Positions 21,046-31,661 of a stretch of 64,000 nt of DNA are shown in pieces. The stretch is from NCBI GenBank assembly GCA_030762935.1, contig CM060887.1, positions 11,090,501-11,154,500 on the forward strand. Direction: 5' to 3'. Position numbers and translations under genes: made by a program. This DNA is from Hymenopus coronatus. Its lineage: Eukaryota; Arthropoda; Insecta; Mantodea; Hymenopodidae. Below the pieces are notes generated by a model. The model saw only the letters and a list, made by a program, of their open reading frames with translations. It was not told the DNA's origin and searched no databases. Every line of letters starts with the position of its first letter. Position 1 is the stretch's first letter.

Positions 21046-21624
21046 TATAAGTGTGTAACACTAAGTGATAGAATTTTCTAGTTTTAACACAACTAAATGT
21101 CTACAAAAAAAAACTATACAACGAATTCTGTAAGTAATGAGGCCATGATTTAGGATATGGACATCAAGTTGCAGTGATTTTGGTGCAAACATACGTCAAG
21201 TCAAATGGTATTTTAGGAATATTATTCTTCGTGTCCATTGTTTTTATTCCCGAAATAGCCTTATTAAATACAACTCAAGCTACAACTTTTCTCTAGATAA
21301 AAGTTGGAGCTCTCGTTATATTACTTATGATAATATTTAGTTGTCATTTATCGTAATGAAATTGATAAGTTCTAAATTTGTGTATTATTGTTGGAAAATC
21401 GTAAAAGTTAAGTTCTTGATGAACCAGATTTATTTTCAAAACTACTTTACAAACATTCAGAGGCTCCTATAAAAATGTTAGGAAAAATATCTTACCACTG
21501 TGACAACAGACTATGCCAACATTATTCTTCTATTGTAGCTTTCTCTCAACTTACCTGAAACAAAAGAAAGAAACACATTTAGATTTGCTAGGTATCTGCA
21601 TTAATAAGTAAACATTTATAAACA
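21046..21624. other. Unassigned AT-rich sequence
   Basis: Nothing recognised between the minisatellite and the next F1 copy. Confidence 0.4.
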
Positions 21625-22414
21625 TTTGTGTTCCATTCACATGACTTTCTCTACAAATTATTGTTAAAAAGCTTATGCTTCTATTTACTTCATGCTAATC
21701 GAGAAAAACTTAACAGAAATATTCTTATTACTTGCTTCCTTGTAAGTAGAAGCGAAATAAGGGAGTACCATAGATTCAAATGGCAGTCAAAAGCTGGTTG
21801 CTATGTGACTGAAATTCCTTTGTTTGTATATACAGGAGTTGACAAATTACAGTGAGAGAAACGTATACGTTTCTTAAAGCTGAAACAAAAAACAAGGAAT
21901 ATCTAAAAACGATCAACTCCACGAAAAAAAATGTATATAACATAAATTGTGTGTTTTAACGTGCTCTACATTTTTTGTGTGGTAAGTTTTTGTCCATCTC
22001 TTACGGTTTAGCAGTTATGCAAAATTCCGTAAAATTCATCCAGAATAAAGTAGTCTTCAGAGGCTATTCCCAGAAAATTCAAGATATACATTTTATTTGC
22101 CAGATAAATATCTTTAATGTAAGATATTTTAATCAAAATCATTAGAGAAAAACAAAATTTTCGAAAAAAAGTTCCATGTGAAGGGTAGTTTGGGGTGGGG
22201 AGATTTTTCTCAAAATGCTAGCATCGCATCCCTGGATGATGCTAAACTTAAATACCAAGTTTGGTATTCAACGATCTTTTCGTTTTTGAGCTATGCTGTT
22301 CACAGACACTCACAATGTTTTTTTGGAATCAGGATGACCCAAAACATGTATTTCCGGTGAAATCTCGGTATCGACTTTTTGGTTACACTATTTACATAGT
22401 ACGTGTAGAGAGTG
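21625..22414 (+). mobile_element. F1 copy, nearly full length
   Basis: The 5' end is present from TTTGTGTTCCATTCACATGAC (first bases changed) and the core is intact. The CA tract is nearly lost (ACACTCACA) and the 3' hairpin half deleted (GGTTACACTATTTACATAG), ending GTGTAGAGAGTGT. Confidence 0.8.
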
Positions 22415-22424
22415 TAAACATACT

Positions 22425-22465
22425 TTGTTACAGAGTTGTAGAGAAAGTTTTGTTTGGATGTATCG
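22425..22465 (-). mobile_element. F1 5'-end scrap
   Basis: ACTTTGTTACAGAGTTGTAG followed by AGAAAGTTTTGTTTGGATG matches the minus-strand 5' terminus of F1, directly after the 3' end of a plus copy. Confidence 0.45.
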
Positions 22466-22867
22466 AAAGTGATGAAAACTATGAAAAAGTGATCTGAGAA
22501 GCCGGTCGGTCGTATGTTGACTTTTCCTCGGCTCGTATATCTCAATGAAGTGCATCAAGAAAATGTAGGTCAGAGCACAAAAGAATACCAAGTTGGTATT
22601 TGCGCCATGATTTTTACGACAGGCAGCAAACCGGCTGTTTTATAGCTGGCAAATGCTGCACGAGAGCTTCCATTAAGTCAGCCATTATCAGGTCGAGAGT
22701 GGAAAACAGAATTTGGGGGAAAGGCGTGCTAGGACATGAATAATTCGTGTGGATCGAGGTAATATGCGCTAAAACCGAGGCAAGTGGAACGGTTAAAGGC
22801 TGATGGATAACGAAACAAAGTGAGGAAGCGGCAGGCTTTTACTAGCACAGTAGCTTGATATGTGGGG
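22466..22867. other. Unassigned, GC-richer sequence
   Basis: No repeat or coding frame recognised. It ends at the TATA-like motif described next. Confidence 0.35.
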
Positions 22868-22937
22868 TATATAAAATTGACATATCGCTACGAGAAGTCG
22901 CTTACTAGCTCACGTCAGCCGCAGTTTTACCAACATG
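22868..22937 (+). promoter_or_regulatory. Possible core promoter with leader and start codon
   Basis: TATATAAAA at 22868-22876 is followed ~35-40 bp downstream by CTCACGTCAGCC, a plausible initiator, then a ~20-30 base leader and CAACATG with the ATG at 22935-22937. Spacing and context look like a compact insect promoter. The frame that follows (MTVLQWRSLHLTSYLWVK) is not recognised and soon becomes AT-rich, so a real gene would need an early splice donor. Confidence 0.25.
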
Positions 22938-23449
22938 ACTGTGCTCCAGTGGCGTTCACTGCACCTTACCTCCTATCTCTGGGTTAAAAACATCTTCAGT
23001 GAGTTTTTCTTCTCATATATTGAAACGTTTTTAATTACTGTTAAAAATCTATATCGAAATGAAGACCATTTCGATACAGATTTTCATTTCAATACAGATT
23101 TTCATTTCGATATAAATTTTCACCTAATAATACCTCCTCACTGCCTGCTAATCTACATAAAATTAAAGAAACATCTTACGCCTACAATAACTTCCAACAA
23201 TATTTAATTATCTATAAGAATTATAAGAATATATAATTATTTCCCGAATCTAAACTCATAATATTACGTAAGCAAAACAAAGTAGGTCATGAGACTCTTC
23301 TTCCAACCAAGGTCATTCAGGTCATTAAAATACTCGTGAAGTATTTCGACGGTCACTGCGATCATGTCGAAACTTACCTCACACTCGCATCCTAATAACT
23401 ACCATTATAGCACCGTTGCATAAATAACTATTGCGCAATTTCGGTATTA
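22938..23449. other. Unassigned sequence with short direct and inverted repeats
   Basis: 23068-23121 is three tandem copies of an 18-bp unit (ATTTCGATACAGATTTTC and variants). Just before it, ATATCGAAAT and ATTTCGATA form an inverted repeat around a 7-base loop (about 23052-23076). Confidence 0.5.
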
Positions 23450-23726
23450 CATTCATTACATTGCAATCTGAAACAATATTTATATCCTAACCGCAAATTC
23501 TGCCGACATTTTGTGCATTTCATGTCATTTTTGTAATACATGATATTCAATTGTTTTTTGTTTTGTTGCATTCCGAAGTTGAAATCGCTGGATGCAAATG
23601 TTTATTATTCCTTGTGCTTTCTCGCGTATAAGTGTTTTGGTTTTCTCTGTGCGATTTTGTCTCCCAACAATAAGTATCATAGTTACGTGTTGATTTTCTT
23701 GGTGGGGAAGCCAGTTATTATAAAAA
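23450..23726. repeat. Repeat D, copy c
   Basis: It is the longest D copy: CTGCCGACATTTTGTGCATT, GTAATACATGATATTCAA, TTGAAATCGCTGGATGC, GTATCATAGTTACGTGTTG, GAAGCCAGTTATTATAAAA. The right edge is again the terminus of an F1 element, inserted at an A-run. Confidence 0.7.
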
Positions 23727-24395
23727 TGTCATGTGTTCTATTCACATGACTTTTTCTACATCTCCGCAATAAATTATTGTTAAACAGCTTATGCCTCTAT
23801 TATTATTTGCTTCCTTGTAATTAGAAGGGAACTAGGGGAATGCACTAGGCTAAAGTGATACTCAAATCTATTAAAAGCTGGTTGCTATTTGATTGAAGTG
23901 CGTTTGTTTGTATGGACAAATTCCTGTATGAGAAAAGTAAACTATTTTCAAGCTGAGACCATTTACAGGCAATATCTCAAAAACGGTCAACTCCACGAAA
24001 AAAATGTTTACAATATAAAGTATGTGATTTAACGAGCTCTAAAAGTTCTATGTAGTAAGTTTTTGTCTATCTCTTCCGGTTTATCAGTTACGCAAAATTC
24101 ATTCCGAATAAAGAGGTCTTTAGAAGCTATTCCCAGAAAATTACAAATATACATTTTATTTGCCATATAAATATCTTCAATACACGGCATTTTAATCAAA
24201 ATCGTTAGAGCCACTTTTTAGTGAATCAAAATTTTAGAAAAAATTTCCATGTAAAAGGTAGTTGGGAGAGGGGGCCTACTCCAAGAAAAAATGTACTCGA
24301 CATAAATTGTGTGTTCTTATCGTTATATACATTTTTTGTGTAGTTATGGTGTTCAAGGACACACATACGGACCTTTTCTAAAATGTTGTTTTTTT
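23727..24395 (+). mobile_element. F1 copy cut in its own T-run
   Basis: The 5' end is ATGTCATGTGTTCTATTCACATG. The core is present with a deletion between the poly-purine motif (GGTAGTTGGGAGAGGG) and the CA-tract region. It stops in the T-run after ACGGACCTTTTCTAAAATG, where a minus-strand F1 copy begins. The missing 110-bp 3' module is not found beyond the inserted copy. Confidence 0.75.
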
Positions 24396-24547
24396 ACTTT
24401 CTCTACACGTACTACGTACATAGTGTATACAGAAGGTATTGTATTGCACCTAAAAATTCGATACCGAGATTTTATCGGAAATATATGTATTAACACTCCC
24501 TAAATCCATAAAAAGTATTTTTAGAAAAAATGTCCGCGTGTGTCTGT

Positions 24548-24549
<2 letters not shown>

Positions 24550-24589
<40 letters not shown>

Positions 24590-24594
24590 TGTGT
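24550..24594. repeat. (GT)n microsatellite inside F1
   Basis: GT tract with one GG interruption at the standard F1 position. Confidence 0.9.
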
Positions 24595-24987
24595 TTTCTG
24601 TGGACAGAATAGCCAAAAACGAAAAGTTCATTAAATAACAAACTTGGTATCTAAGTTCAGTTTCTTGCAAGGATGTGACACTAAGATTTTAAAGAAAATC
24701 CCCCCACTCTTTACATGGAACATTTTTCGAATACTTTGATTTTCTCAAATATGCCTGTAAAGATTTTGATTAAAATATCGTATATTAAAGATATTTACCT
24801 AGCAAATAAAATGTATATCTTGAATTTTCTGGGAATAGCCTCTGAAGACTGCTTTATTCTGGATGAATATTACGAAATTTTACATAACTGCTAAGAGATG
24901 GACAAAAATCTACCACAAAAAATGTAGAGCACTTTAAAACACAAGGAAGTAAGTAATGAGATTATTTCTGCTATTTTTTTCTTGATT

Positions 24988-25254
24988 TTTTCTTTATTTC
25001 ATTTATATAGCCCCCTTTAACATCTAAGATCATATCGGGGGCCTTGCATTTGAAGCAACTCGTTGTCTGTAGGTTCTTTACGTTGGTTTAAATCATTTTT
25101 TTTTTCTCAAATACACACACATTAACTCTCACATACATACTTTCAGACTCTGTGGGGGATAGGGAAATAAATCTGGCTAAAGAAAAATTCCCCGCCCCAG
25201 CCGGCAATCGGGTGAGAAGTCAGCTCGCTGACCACTCGACCACAGAGGGAGTCC
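24988..25254 (-). mobile_element. tRNA-derived SINE, family 2, inserted in F1
   Basis: Read on the minus strand it starts CTCCCTCTGTGGTCGAGTGG (A-box region), then GACTTCTCACCC. A (GT)-rich middle, the 3' body (GATCTTAGATGTTAAAGGGG) and an A-rich tail follow. It is flanked by an 11-bp direct repeat TTTTCTTGATT (24977-24987 and 25255-25265), the target-site duplication expected from LINE-driven retroposition. The B box is partly deleted. Confidence 0.85.
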
Positions 25255-25345
25255 TTTTCTTGATTGGTATGAATTAAATAGACGCATAAGTTTTAACAGT
25301 AATCTGTTGCAGAGATGTAGAGAAAGTCATGTGAATGGAACACAA

Positions 25346-25994
25346 AAGGAAGAAAATCGATAACATATTGATAATAATCCTTTGGAAGAAACATTTCCTA
25401 GATACGCCACTGGCGCCACATATCTGGCTAAAACGCATTCCGCGATTCTTTCGCATATGCAGGTACGCTTTTATCATCGTGTTGTCATTGCGTGAAAGGG
25501 AGAGCGACAGAGAAGAAGAAGAAAACATTTGAAACGCTGTTCCAAAATGGCGGATAATGAATGGAGGTTTCATTAGCGTTCATACTTCTCCCAAAGCACC
25601 CACCTCCATCTTCCTGCTCTCAGTTTGGAGGCACATCGAGATGATTTGTTTCCGCGTCCATTGTTCTAACCTCCAAGGTAATTTGTAAGCCCGCGCTGCA
25701 TCCAATGCAGTGGCCCAAGAGTGCGTCAAAAAACTGGGACTCGCTCCCTGGCTTCTAAAGCCAAACCAATCGTGATTTGTTGCCTTAATTCGGCTTACAA
25801 CTGCAAGAATTCCAAATCCCAGCAGGAAAAACAGGCAATTATACGAGCATGCTGGTGTTTTCAATGAAACCTATATGGCTGCCTCATAAACGGCTTGCCA
25901 AACACAAACATCCCATCCCATTCACATTGAACACGTAGTAACAATTACATAACACAGCATTAGAAGCCATTCACAATGACACTTGGCATTTTCT
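25346..25994. other. Unassigned, moderately GC sequence
   Basis: No repeat ends. Open frames on both strands (for example 25580-25864 minus) lack recognisable domains. Confidence 0.35.
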
Positions 25995-26831
25995 ACTTTC
26001 CCTACACGTACTATGTACATGGTGTATAGAGAAGGTATTGTATTGCACCCAAAAGTTCGATACTGACATTTCAGTGGAAATATAACCCCAGAATCTAGAA
26101 ATAAAAAAAAAACATTTTTAGAGAATTGCGTCTGTGTGTGCAAAATGCCACCTCGGTATTTATTTTTGGTATCTTCGAAGGATATGACACGAAGATTTTC
26201 AAGAAAATCCCCCAACCACAAACTACCTTTTACATGGAAAAAAATCGAACATTTTGATTTTCTCAAAAATGGATCTAAGGATTTTGAATAAAATACCTTA
26301 TATTAAAGATATTTGTTTCGCAATTAAAATGTATATTTTTAATTTTCTGGTAATAGCTTCTGAAGACTACTTTATTCTGGATGAATTTTACGGAATTTTG
26401 TATAACTGGCCAAACGTAAGAGATAGAGAAAAACTTACGTAACAGAAAATGTAAAGCTCTTTAAAACATACAATTTATGTTATGTACATTATTTTTCGCG
26501 GTGTGGAACGTTTTAGAGATGTTCCTTGTTATTAGCTTCAGCTTTAAAAAACTTATACTTTTCTCACACGGGAATTTGCCAACTCCTGTCCATACAAACA
26601 AAGGAACATCAGGCACATAGCAACCAGATTTGACTATCACTTTAACCTATGGTACTCCCTTATTTCGCTTCTACTTTCAAGAACGGAAGTGATAAGACTA
26701 TTTCTTCTAGTTGTTTTTTTTTTTTTTTTTTTTTTTTCCCTCAATTAGCATGACGCAAATTGAAGCATAAGCTTTTAACAAAAATGTATTGAAGTGTTGT
26801 AGAGAAAGTCATGAGAATGGAACACATCAGA
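25995..26831 (-). mobile_element. F1 copy, first of a closely related tandem pair
   Basis: Start ACTTTCCCTACACGTACTATG, end ACACATCAG at 26831. It shares with the next copy private variants such as TTTTTCGCGGTGTGGAACG and GATATTTGTTTCGCAATTAA. A long T-run lies at 26716-26738. Confidence 0.85.
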
Positions 26832-26837
26832 TTTTTT

Positions 26838-27633
26838 ACTTTCCCTACACGCACTATATACATACTGTATAGGGAAGGTATTGTATTGCACCCAAAAAAA
26901 AAAGAAAAGCTTCTATCTGTGTGTATGTATCTGTGTGCGGCATGTATCAAAAAGAAAAGACCGTTAAATACCAGACTCGGTATTTATTTTTGGTATCTTC
27001 CAAGGATATGACACGAAGATTTTCAAGAAAATCCCCCAACCACAAACTACCTTTTACATGGAAAAAAAGTCAAACATTTTGATTTTCTCAAAAATGGCTC
27101 TAAGGATTTTGAATAAAATACCTTATAAAGATATTTGTTTCGCAATTAAAATGTATATTTTGAATTTTCTGGTAATAACTTCTGAAGACTACTTTATTCT
27201 GGATGAATTTTACGGAATTTTGTATAACTGGACAAACGTAAGAGATAGAGAAAAACTTACGTAACAGAAAACGTAAAGCTCTTTAAAACATACAATTTAT
27301 GTAATGTACATTATTTTTCGCGGTGTGGAACGCTTCTTAGATATTCCTTGTTATTAGCTTCAGCTTTAAAAAACGTATACTTTTCTCACACGGGAATTTG
27401 TCAACTGTTACCAAACAAGCAAAGGAACCTCAGTCACATAGCAACCAGATTTTGACAAATACTTCAGCCTATACTACTCCCTTACTTCCCTCCTACTTAC
27501 AAGGAAGGGAGTAATACGACTATTTCTGCTATTTTTTCCTCTCTATTAGCATGAAGTAATTAGAAACATAAGCTTTTTAACAATAATTTGTTGCAGAGAT
27601 GTAGAGAAAGTCATGTAATGGAACACATCAGAG
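26838..27633 (-). mobile_element. F1 copy, second of the tandem pair
   Basis: It begins after a six-T run at ACTTTCCCTACACGCACTATA and ends GGAACACATCAGA. It carries the same private variants as the preceding unit, plus a deletion of most of the 3' module after CACCCAAAAAAAAAAG. Shared variants mean the two copies descend from one recent source. Confidence 0.85.
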
Positions 27634-27900
27634 TTTTAACATTGACTTGAGGAACCTTATTATCACACGAACTGACAAAATCTTCGACCAACTCATTTGT
27701 TACACTGCTAACATTAACTTCTTCATAAATCTGGTTACTTGTATCAATAGTATCATATTCAGTAGGACCACCAAAACAGGCTCTACATAGTTTGATTTAT
27801 TTCCAATAAAAATGCGACACTTTTCTTGTATTCAATGGAGTCTTTAATATAACTTCCCGCTACGCTGCTCGACCTTCACCTCCATTCTCTTTAATGTTAG
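27634..27900. other. Unassigned sequence
   Basis: No feature recognised up to the presumed mariner terminus. Confidence 0.4.
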
Positions 27901-28160
27901 TACGAGGGCCTTTTTTTTTTTTAAACCACCGATAGGCTATAAATAAAAGACAAGTTGATAGAAAAACAATTATTTTATTACTAAAAGTTTTGTACACTTA
28001 TGGTTACTTTTCAACATAATCACCGAAAAGATTGAGACATGTATCGTACCTGTGCACAAGCTTTGCAATACCCGCTTCAAAAAATGTTGCCGCCAATAAT
28101 TTCAAATGAGCATCGACGTTGTTTTGAAGATCTTCGTACTTTACGACGTTTGCGGAGAGC
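27901..28160 (-). pseudogene. mariner transposase, C-terminal fragment and 3' terminus
   Basis: On the minus strand, 28160 to 28004 encodes the characteristic mariner C-terminus: DLQNNVDAHLKLLAATFFE, then GIAKLVHRYDTCLNLFG and DYVEK with a stop at the usual place. The downstream part ends in TACGAGGGCC (plus strand, about 27901), which resembles a mariner terminal repeat starting at TA. The catalytic part is missing on this strand; an oppositely oriented mariner piece abuts it. Confidence 0.75.
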
Positions 28161-28164
28161 CATT

Positions 28165-28424
28165 TAAAACAAACGAAGTGGAATGCTGACTTCAGGAGTT
28201 GTGTTGATCCATGACAACGCTCGTCCACACACTGCTGGCACAACCCATCGGCTCTTTGAACAATTTCAATGGGACATTTTCGATCATCCGCCGCACAGTC
28301 CTGATCTGGCACCCAGCGACTTTCACCTTTTCCCTGAACTGAAGACGTGGCTAGGAGGGCAGCACTTTCAAACCAACGAAGATCCTCAAAACAACATCAA
28401 TGCTCGTTTGAAATCATTGGCGGG
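28165..28424 (+). pseudogene. mariner transposase, catalytic fragment
   Basis: The frame reads NKRSGMLTSGVVLIHDNARP, then FQWDIFDHPPHSPDLAPSD and FHLFPELKTWLGGQHF. This keeps the second and third catalytic aspartates (HDNARPH and PSDFHLF), about 34 residues apart, as in DD34D mariners. It breaks off in a T-run within LAGIFF, where an F1 3' module joins. N-terminal and first-Asp regions are absent, so it is dead. Confidence 0.8.
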
Positions 28425-28532
28425 TATTTTTTTTTCAAGGTATCTCAATACATATATTCCCGTTGAAATCTAGACATCGAATTTTTGGGTTTAATCCAAA
28501 CCTACTATGTAGATAGTAAATGTAGAGAAAGA
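28425..28532 (+). mobile_element. Solo F1 3' module joined to mariner
   Basis: It follows a T-run and carries AAGGTATCTCAATACATATA, TTCCCGTTGAAATC, TCGAATTTTTGGGT and the terminus AATGTAGAGAAAG. The stem-loop is damaged. The mariner side of the junction would itself have had a T-run (TTTTTTGAAG in mariner). Confidence 0.65.
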
Positions 28533-28538
28533 AAATCA

Positions 28539-28970
28539 GTATTTTTAGAAAAAGCTAACTGTTAAACGTAAGAGATAGCCTAAAACTTAGACACAAAAAC
28601 TTGTATAAAAATTTAAAACTGAAATTAAATTTTTTTTTTTTTTTTTAGTGGAGTTAACCATTTCCGAAATTTCAATTTTAAAATTCTTCAGAGTTTCTGA
28701 AACTAGAATTTCTCACTCCTTTTTCTTTTGTTCTAATCCTGGCCAAGCGAAAAGAACCGAATTTTAATCATATGCCAACCAGCCTTTAAAATATTTGACT
28801 ATCACTTTAGCCTAGTGTATTCCCTTATTTTCCTTCTATTTATAAGGGACTAAGTAATAAGACCATTTCTGCTAATGTTTATCTCGATTAGAACGAAGTA
28901 GACATAAGAATAAGGTTTTTAAGAATAGTTTCTTACAGAATAGGCAGAGATTGTCATATGAATGGAACAA
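28539..28970 (-). mobile_element. F1 body without its own 3' module
   Basis: It starts at GTATTTTTAGAAAAAGC, jumps to the mid core (CTGTTAAACGTAAGAGATAG) and runs to GTCATATGAATGGAACAAAAC. Where its 3' module should be there is instead the plus-oriented module of the preceding entry. The same inverted arrangement occurs at 37528-38311. Confidence 0.65.
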
Positions 28971-29571
28971 AACAATTTTTTCTTTCTAATTTTGGATCCA
29001 AAGTTAATACTATTACATGAACATTACAATATTTTTCCATTTTTTTTTTGAAAAACAGAAATTTAAGAGCTGAATATGAATTTCCGCAACAAAATTTGTA
29101 GTGTTTTTCAACATTTATGCAAATGTAAAAAGTCTCTTAACGCGCAAACGGCTATTAAAGTCACCTACTCTCTGGAGTAAACAAAGTAGGGACTAGATCC
29201 AGAATGTAGCTTGCTGTTTTTGCTCGCCTGCTTTCCCTTAAGTGTGTTTTATTGTTATACTTCTATGGTACGGCTTCTTTTCCTGTTCTACGCACCCAAG
29301 TGAGGAAAATTTCACCGATCGTAAAAGTGCGGCTGATTTATTATAGCATGAAGGAAGTTGGGTGCGGCGCCCGGGTATGCTGATGATAAGTTCACCCAAA
29401 TACGGCCCATTAAGTGCGTCCTCTAATGGCTTTTATTGCTACTAAAGATCACAAAACAGATAACTGCCGAAACACAAGTTAACGCAAATTCCAAAGACAA
29501 TGTTGCAAGCATTTGCATTTACTGCTGATGAATACTTGAATTCGGTTCGTTTAATTACAGAGACCTTTTTA
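28971..29571. other. Unassigned sequence
   Basis: No gene or repeat recognised. Confidence 0.4.
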
Positions 29572-29574
29572 CTT

Positions 29575-29685
29575 TCTCTTCTATGAACTTGCAGTTAAGT
29601 AGAGGAAGTAATACATTCCACACAAAATGTTCAACTGAAATACATGCTTTAAACTGCCTGAAAAATGTATTTTCAGAAAAAAAAA
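29575..29685 (-). mobile_element. F1 3' module (remnant of an outer copy)
   Basis: A decayed minus-strand 3' module (TTACTTTCTCTTCTATG to ATGTATTTTCAGAAAAA). It is directly followed by the 5' end of a plus-strand copy. Minus-strand F1 purine/C-run sequence resumes at about 30500 beyond that copy, so an outer minus element interrupted by a plus element is likely. Confidence 0.6.
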
Positions 29686-30325
29686 TCTGATGTAATCCAT
29701 TCACACAACTTTCTCTATTTCTCTGCAACAAATGTTTGTTAAAAAGTTTATGCTTCTATTTACTCCATGCTAAGTGAGAAAAAAATTAGCACAAATAGTT
29801 TTATTACTTGCTTTCTTGTAAGTAGCAGGGAAATAAGTGCGTGCCACAAGTTAAGATGATAGTCAAAAGCTGATTGCTATGTGACTGAAGTTCCTTTGTA
29901 TGGACACGAGTTGACACATTCCTGCATGAGAAAAGTATAAGTTTTTTAAAGCTGAAACCAAAAACAAGGAATATCTCAAAAATGATCAACTCCACGAAAA
30001 AATTTATATATCATAAATTGTGTGTTCTAATGTGCTCTACATCTTGGTGTGGTAAATTTTTGTCTATCTCTTATACAAAATTCAGTAAAACTCATCTAGA
30101 ATAAACTAGTCTTCAGAGGCTATTCCCAGAAAATTCAAGATATACATTTTATTTGTCTGGTAAATATCTTTAATACACGATATTTTAATCAAAATCATTA
30201 GAGCCATTTTAAGAAAATAAAAAATTTCGAAAAGGTTCCATGTAAAGGGTAGTTAGGTGTGTGGGGGGGGGGTCCCTTAAAGTCTTCGTGTCGCATCCTT
30301 GCAGGATACCAAACTTAAATACCAC

Positions 30326-30361
<36 letters not shown>

Positions 30362-30494
30362 GACCTTCTCCCAGAAATATTTGGGGGGGGGATTCAGGGG
30401 GACATAAAACATGTATTTACGGTGAAATCTCTGTATAGTATGTTTGAGTGCATTACAATACCTCCTCTAAGTACATAGTACGTGTAGAGAAAGT
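29686..30494 (+). mobile_element. F1 copy, full length
   Basis: From TCTGATGTAATCCATTCACAC to GTGTAGAGAAAGT. It has a CA tract (30324-30353) and G-runs of eight at two places. Part of the sequence between the CA tract and the AAATACC motif is deleted. The hairpin keeps only the GTACATAGTACGTG side. Confidence 0.8.
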
Positions 30495-30499
30495 AAAAA

Positions 30500-30660
30500 A
30501 AATCTCCCCCCCATAACTACCCTTTACAATTAACATTCTTCGAAAATTTAACTTTCAAAAACGTTCCATATAAGGAGTACTTTGGAGTGAAGGGATTTCT
30601 CTAAAATCTTGGTGTTGCATCATTGGAAGTTTCGTAACCTAAATAATGGGTATGGCATTT
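30500..30660. mobile_element. F1 mosaic fragments
   Basis: 30500-30545 is minus-strand core (CCCCATAACTACCCTTTACA). 30546-30660 switches to plus-strand core (TTCCATATAAGGAGTACTTT, GGGATTTCTCTAAAATC). Two opposed pieces are joined inside the AACG/CGTT segment. Confidence 0.6.
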
Positions 30661-30834
30661 AATTCGGAGACACAAACTATTCTTACAAACCTTTATTTTG
30701 TAGCTAATCGAATGAAAACAAATTGTCTTATTTCCTTGAGAGTACAAGTGGAATAAAGTAACACACTACGATAAAGCCAATCGTTATGCCATTGACAACA
30801 TCCTGTTTGGAAAATTTAGTTTCATTTTCTTTTA

Positions 30835-30925
30835 CTTTCTCTATACGTACTACGTACATAGTGTATACAGAAGATATTGTAATGGACTCAAAAATTCGAT
30901 ACCTAGATTTCACTGGAAATACATC
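30835..30925 (-). mobile_element. Solo F1 3' module
   Basis: TTACTTTCTCTATACGTACTACGTACATAG with the hairpin, ending at CACTGGAAATACATCATT (coordinates 30833-30925). Neither T-run nor core follows. Confidence 0.65.
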
Positions 30926-31661
30926 ATTATTTCGCTTTCATTTCATATCATCCACTTCCTCACATTCTTGTCTGGTGCTCCAGTCTGTGTTTTCGTGCCG
31001 TTGGCTCCCCAACAGCCTTCTGACCCCTAGGCATCTACTTGTAAGTCCTAGGGGCGTGTCAGTCCTAAAAATGCGAGGAGGGTAAGCACACTATGAAAAT
31101 GAAACTTATCATTATTTGGACGTAAATAATGATCAATTGTGGTATTCGGGGCAGCAATAACAATACGTCTGTTAAGTGGTCATTTCGATGCCAGTTGACA
31201 CTAACTGGTGACAAGACAGTACCTCTCGCCTGAGACACTCCAGCACTAAGACGCAGGTGGTTAATGTCACTGCCTATAATCTGGGGGCTCAGGATTGACA
31301 CCCGAGAATCCAGAGCGATAACAATGGCTCTCTGTCCAAAGACAGGATCTTACTCTTTGATCTATGCGCTTCTGACAAAAGTGTTGTACGAGTATCTAAT
31401 ATAATGGTTCCCTTTTCAGATTTAATAATGATTATACACATAGGATGTGATTTTTGCTAATTTTATAATAGCTTTTATAGCTTCGAAAATAGCACTTATT
31501 ATTGCCTAAAATTGTTGACTTTAAGCCTTTTGTACTTCCTTGAGGGTAACGCAGCATTTAATGTTAAATAAATCGAAGCAATAGAAAATAAAACAATACT
31601 GCCCTGAAACAACGTTAAAAATTAATTAAACATATTATTTTGTAATGAAAGCTAAAAAAAA
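30926..31661. other. Unassigned sequence
   Basis: The part at 30950-31090 is GC-richer, without tRNA boxes or coding evidence. Confidence 0.4.

Larger units (their letters stand above)
24396..25345 (-). mobile_element. F1 copy interrupted by a SINE
   Basis: It runs from ACTTTCTCTACACG (hairpin complete) through the GT tract near 24550-24583 and core to GTCATGTGAATGGAACAC at about 25342. At 24988-25254 a SINE sits in the 5' third. Removing the SINE and one TTTTCTTGATT copy gives continuous F1 sequence. Confidence 0.85.

Noticed and set aside
25580..25864. 94-codon minus-strand frame as a gene
   Set aside because: No recognised domain and no splice or start context; overlapping frames on the other strand are equally open.
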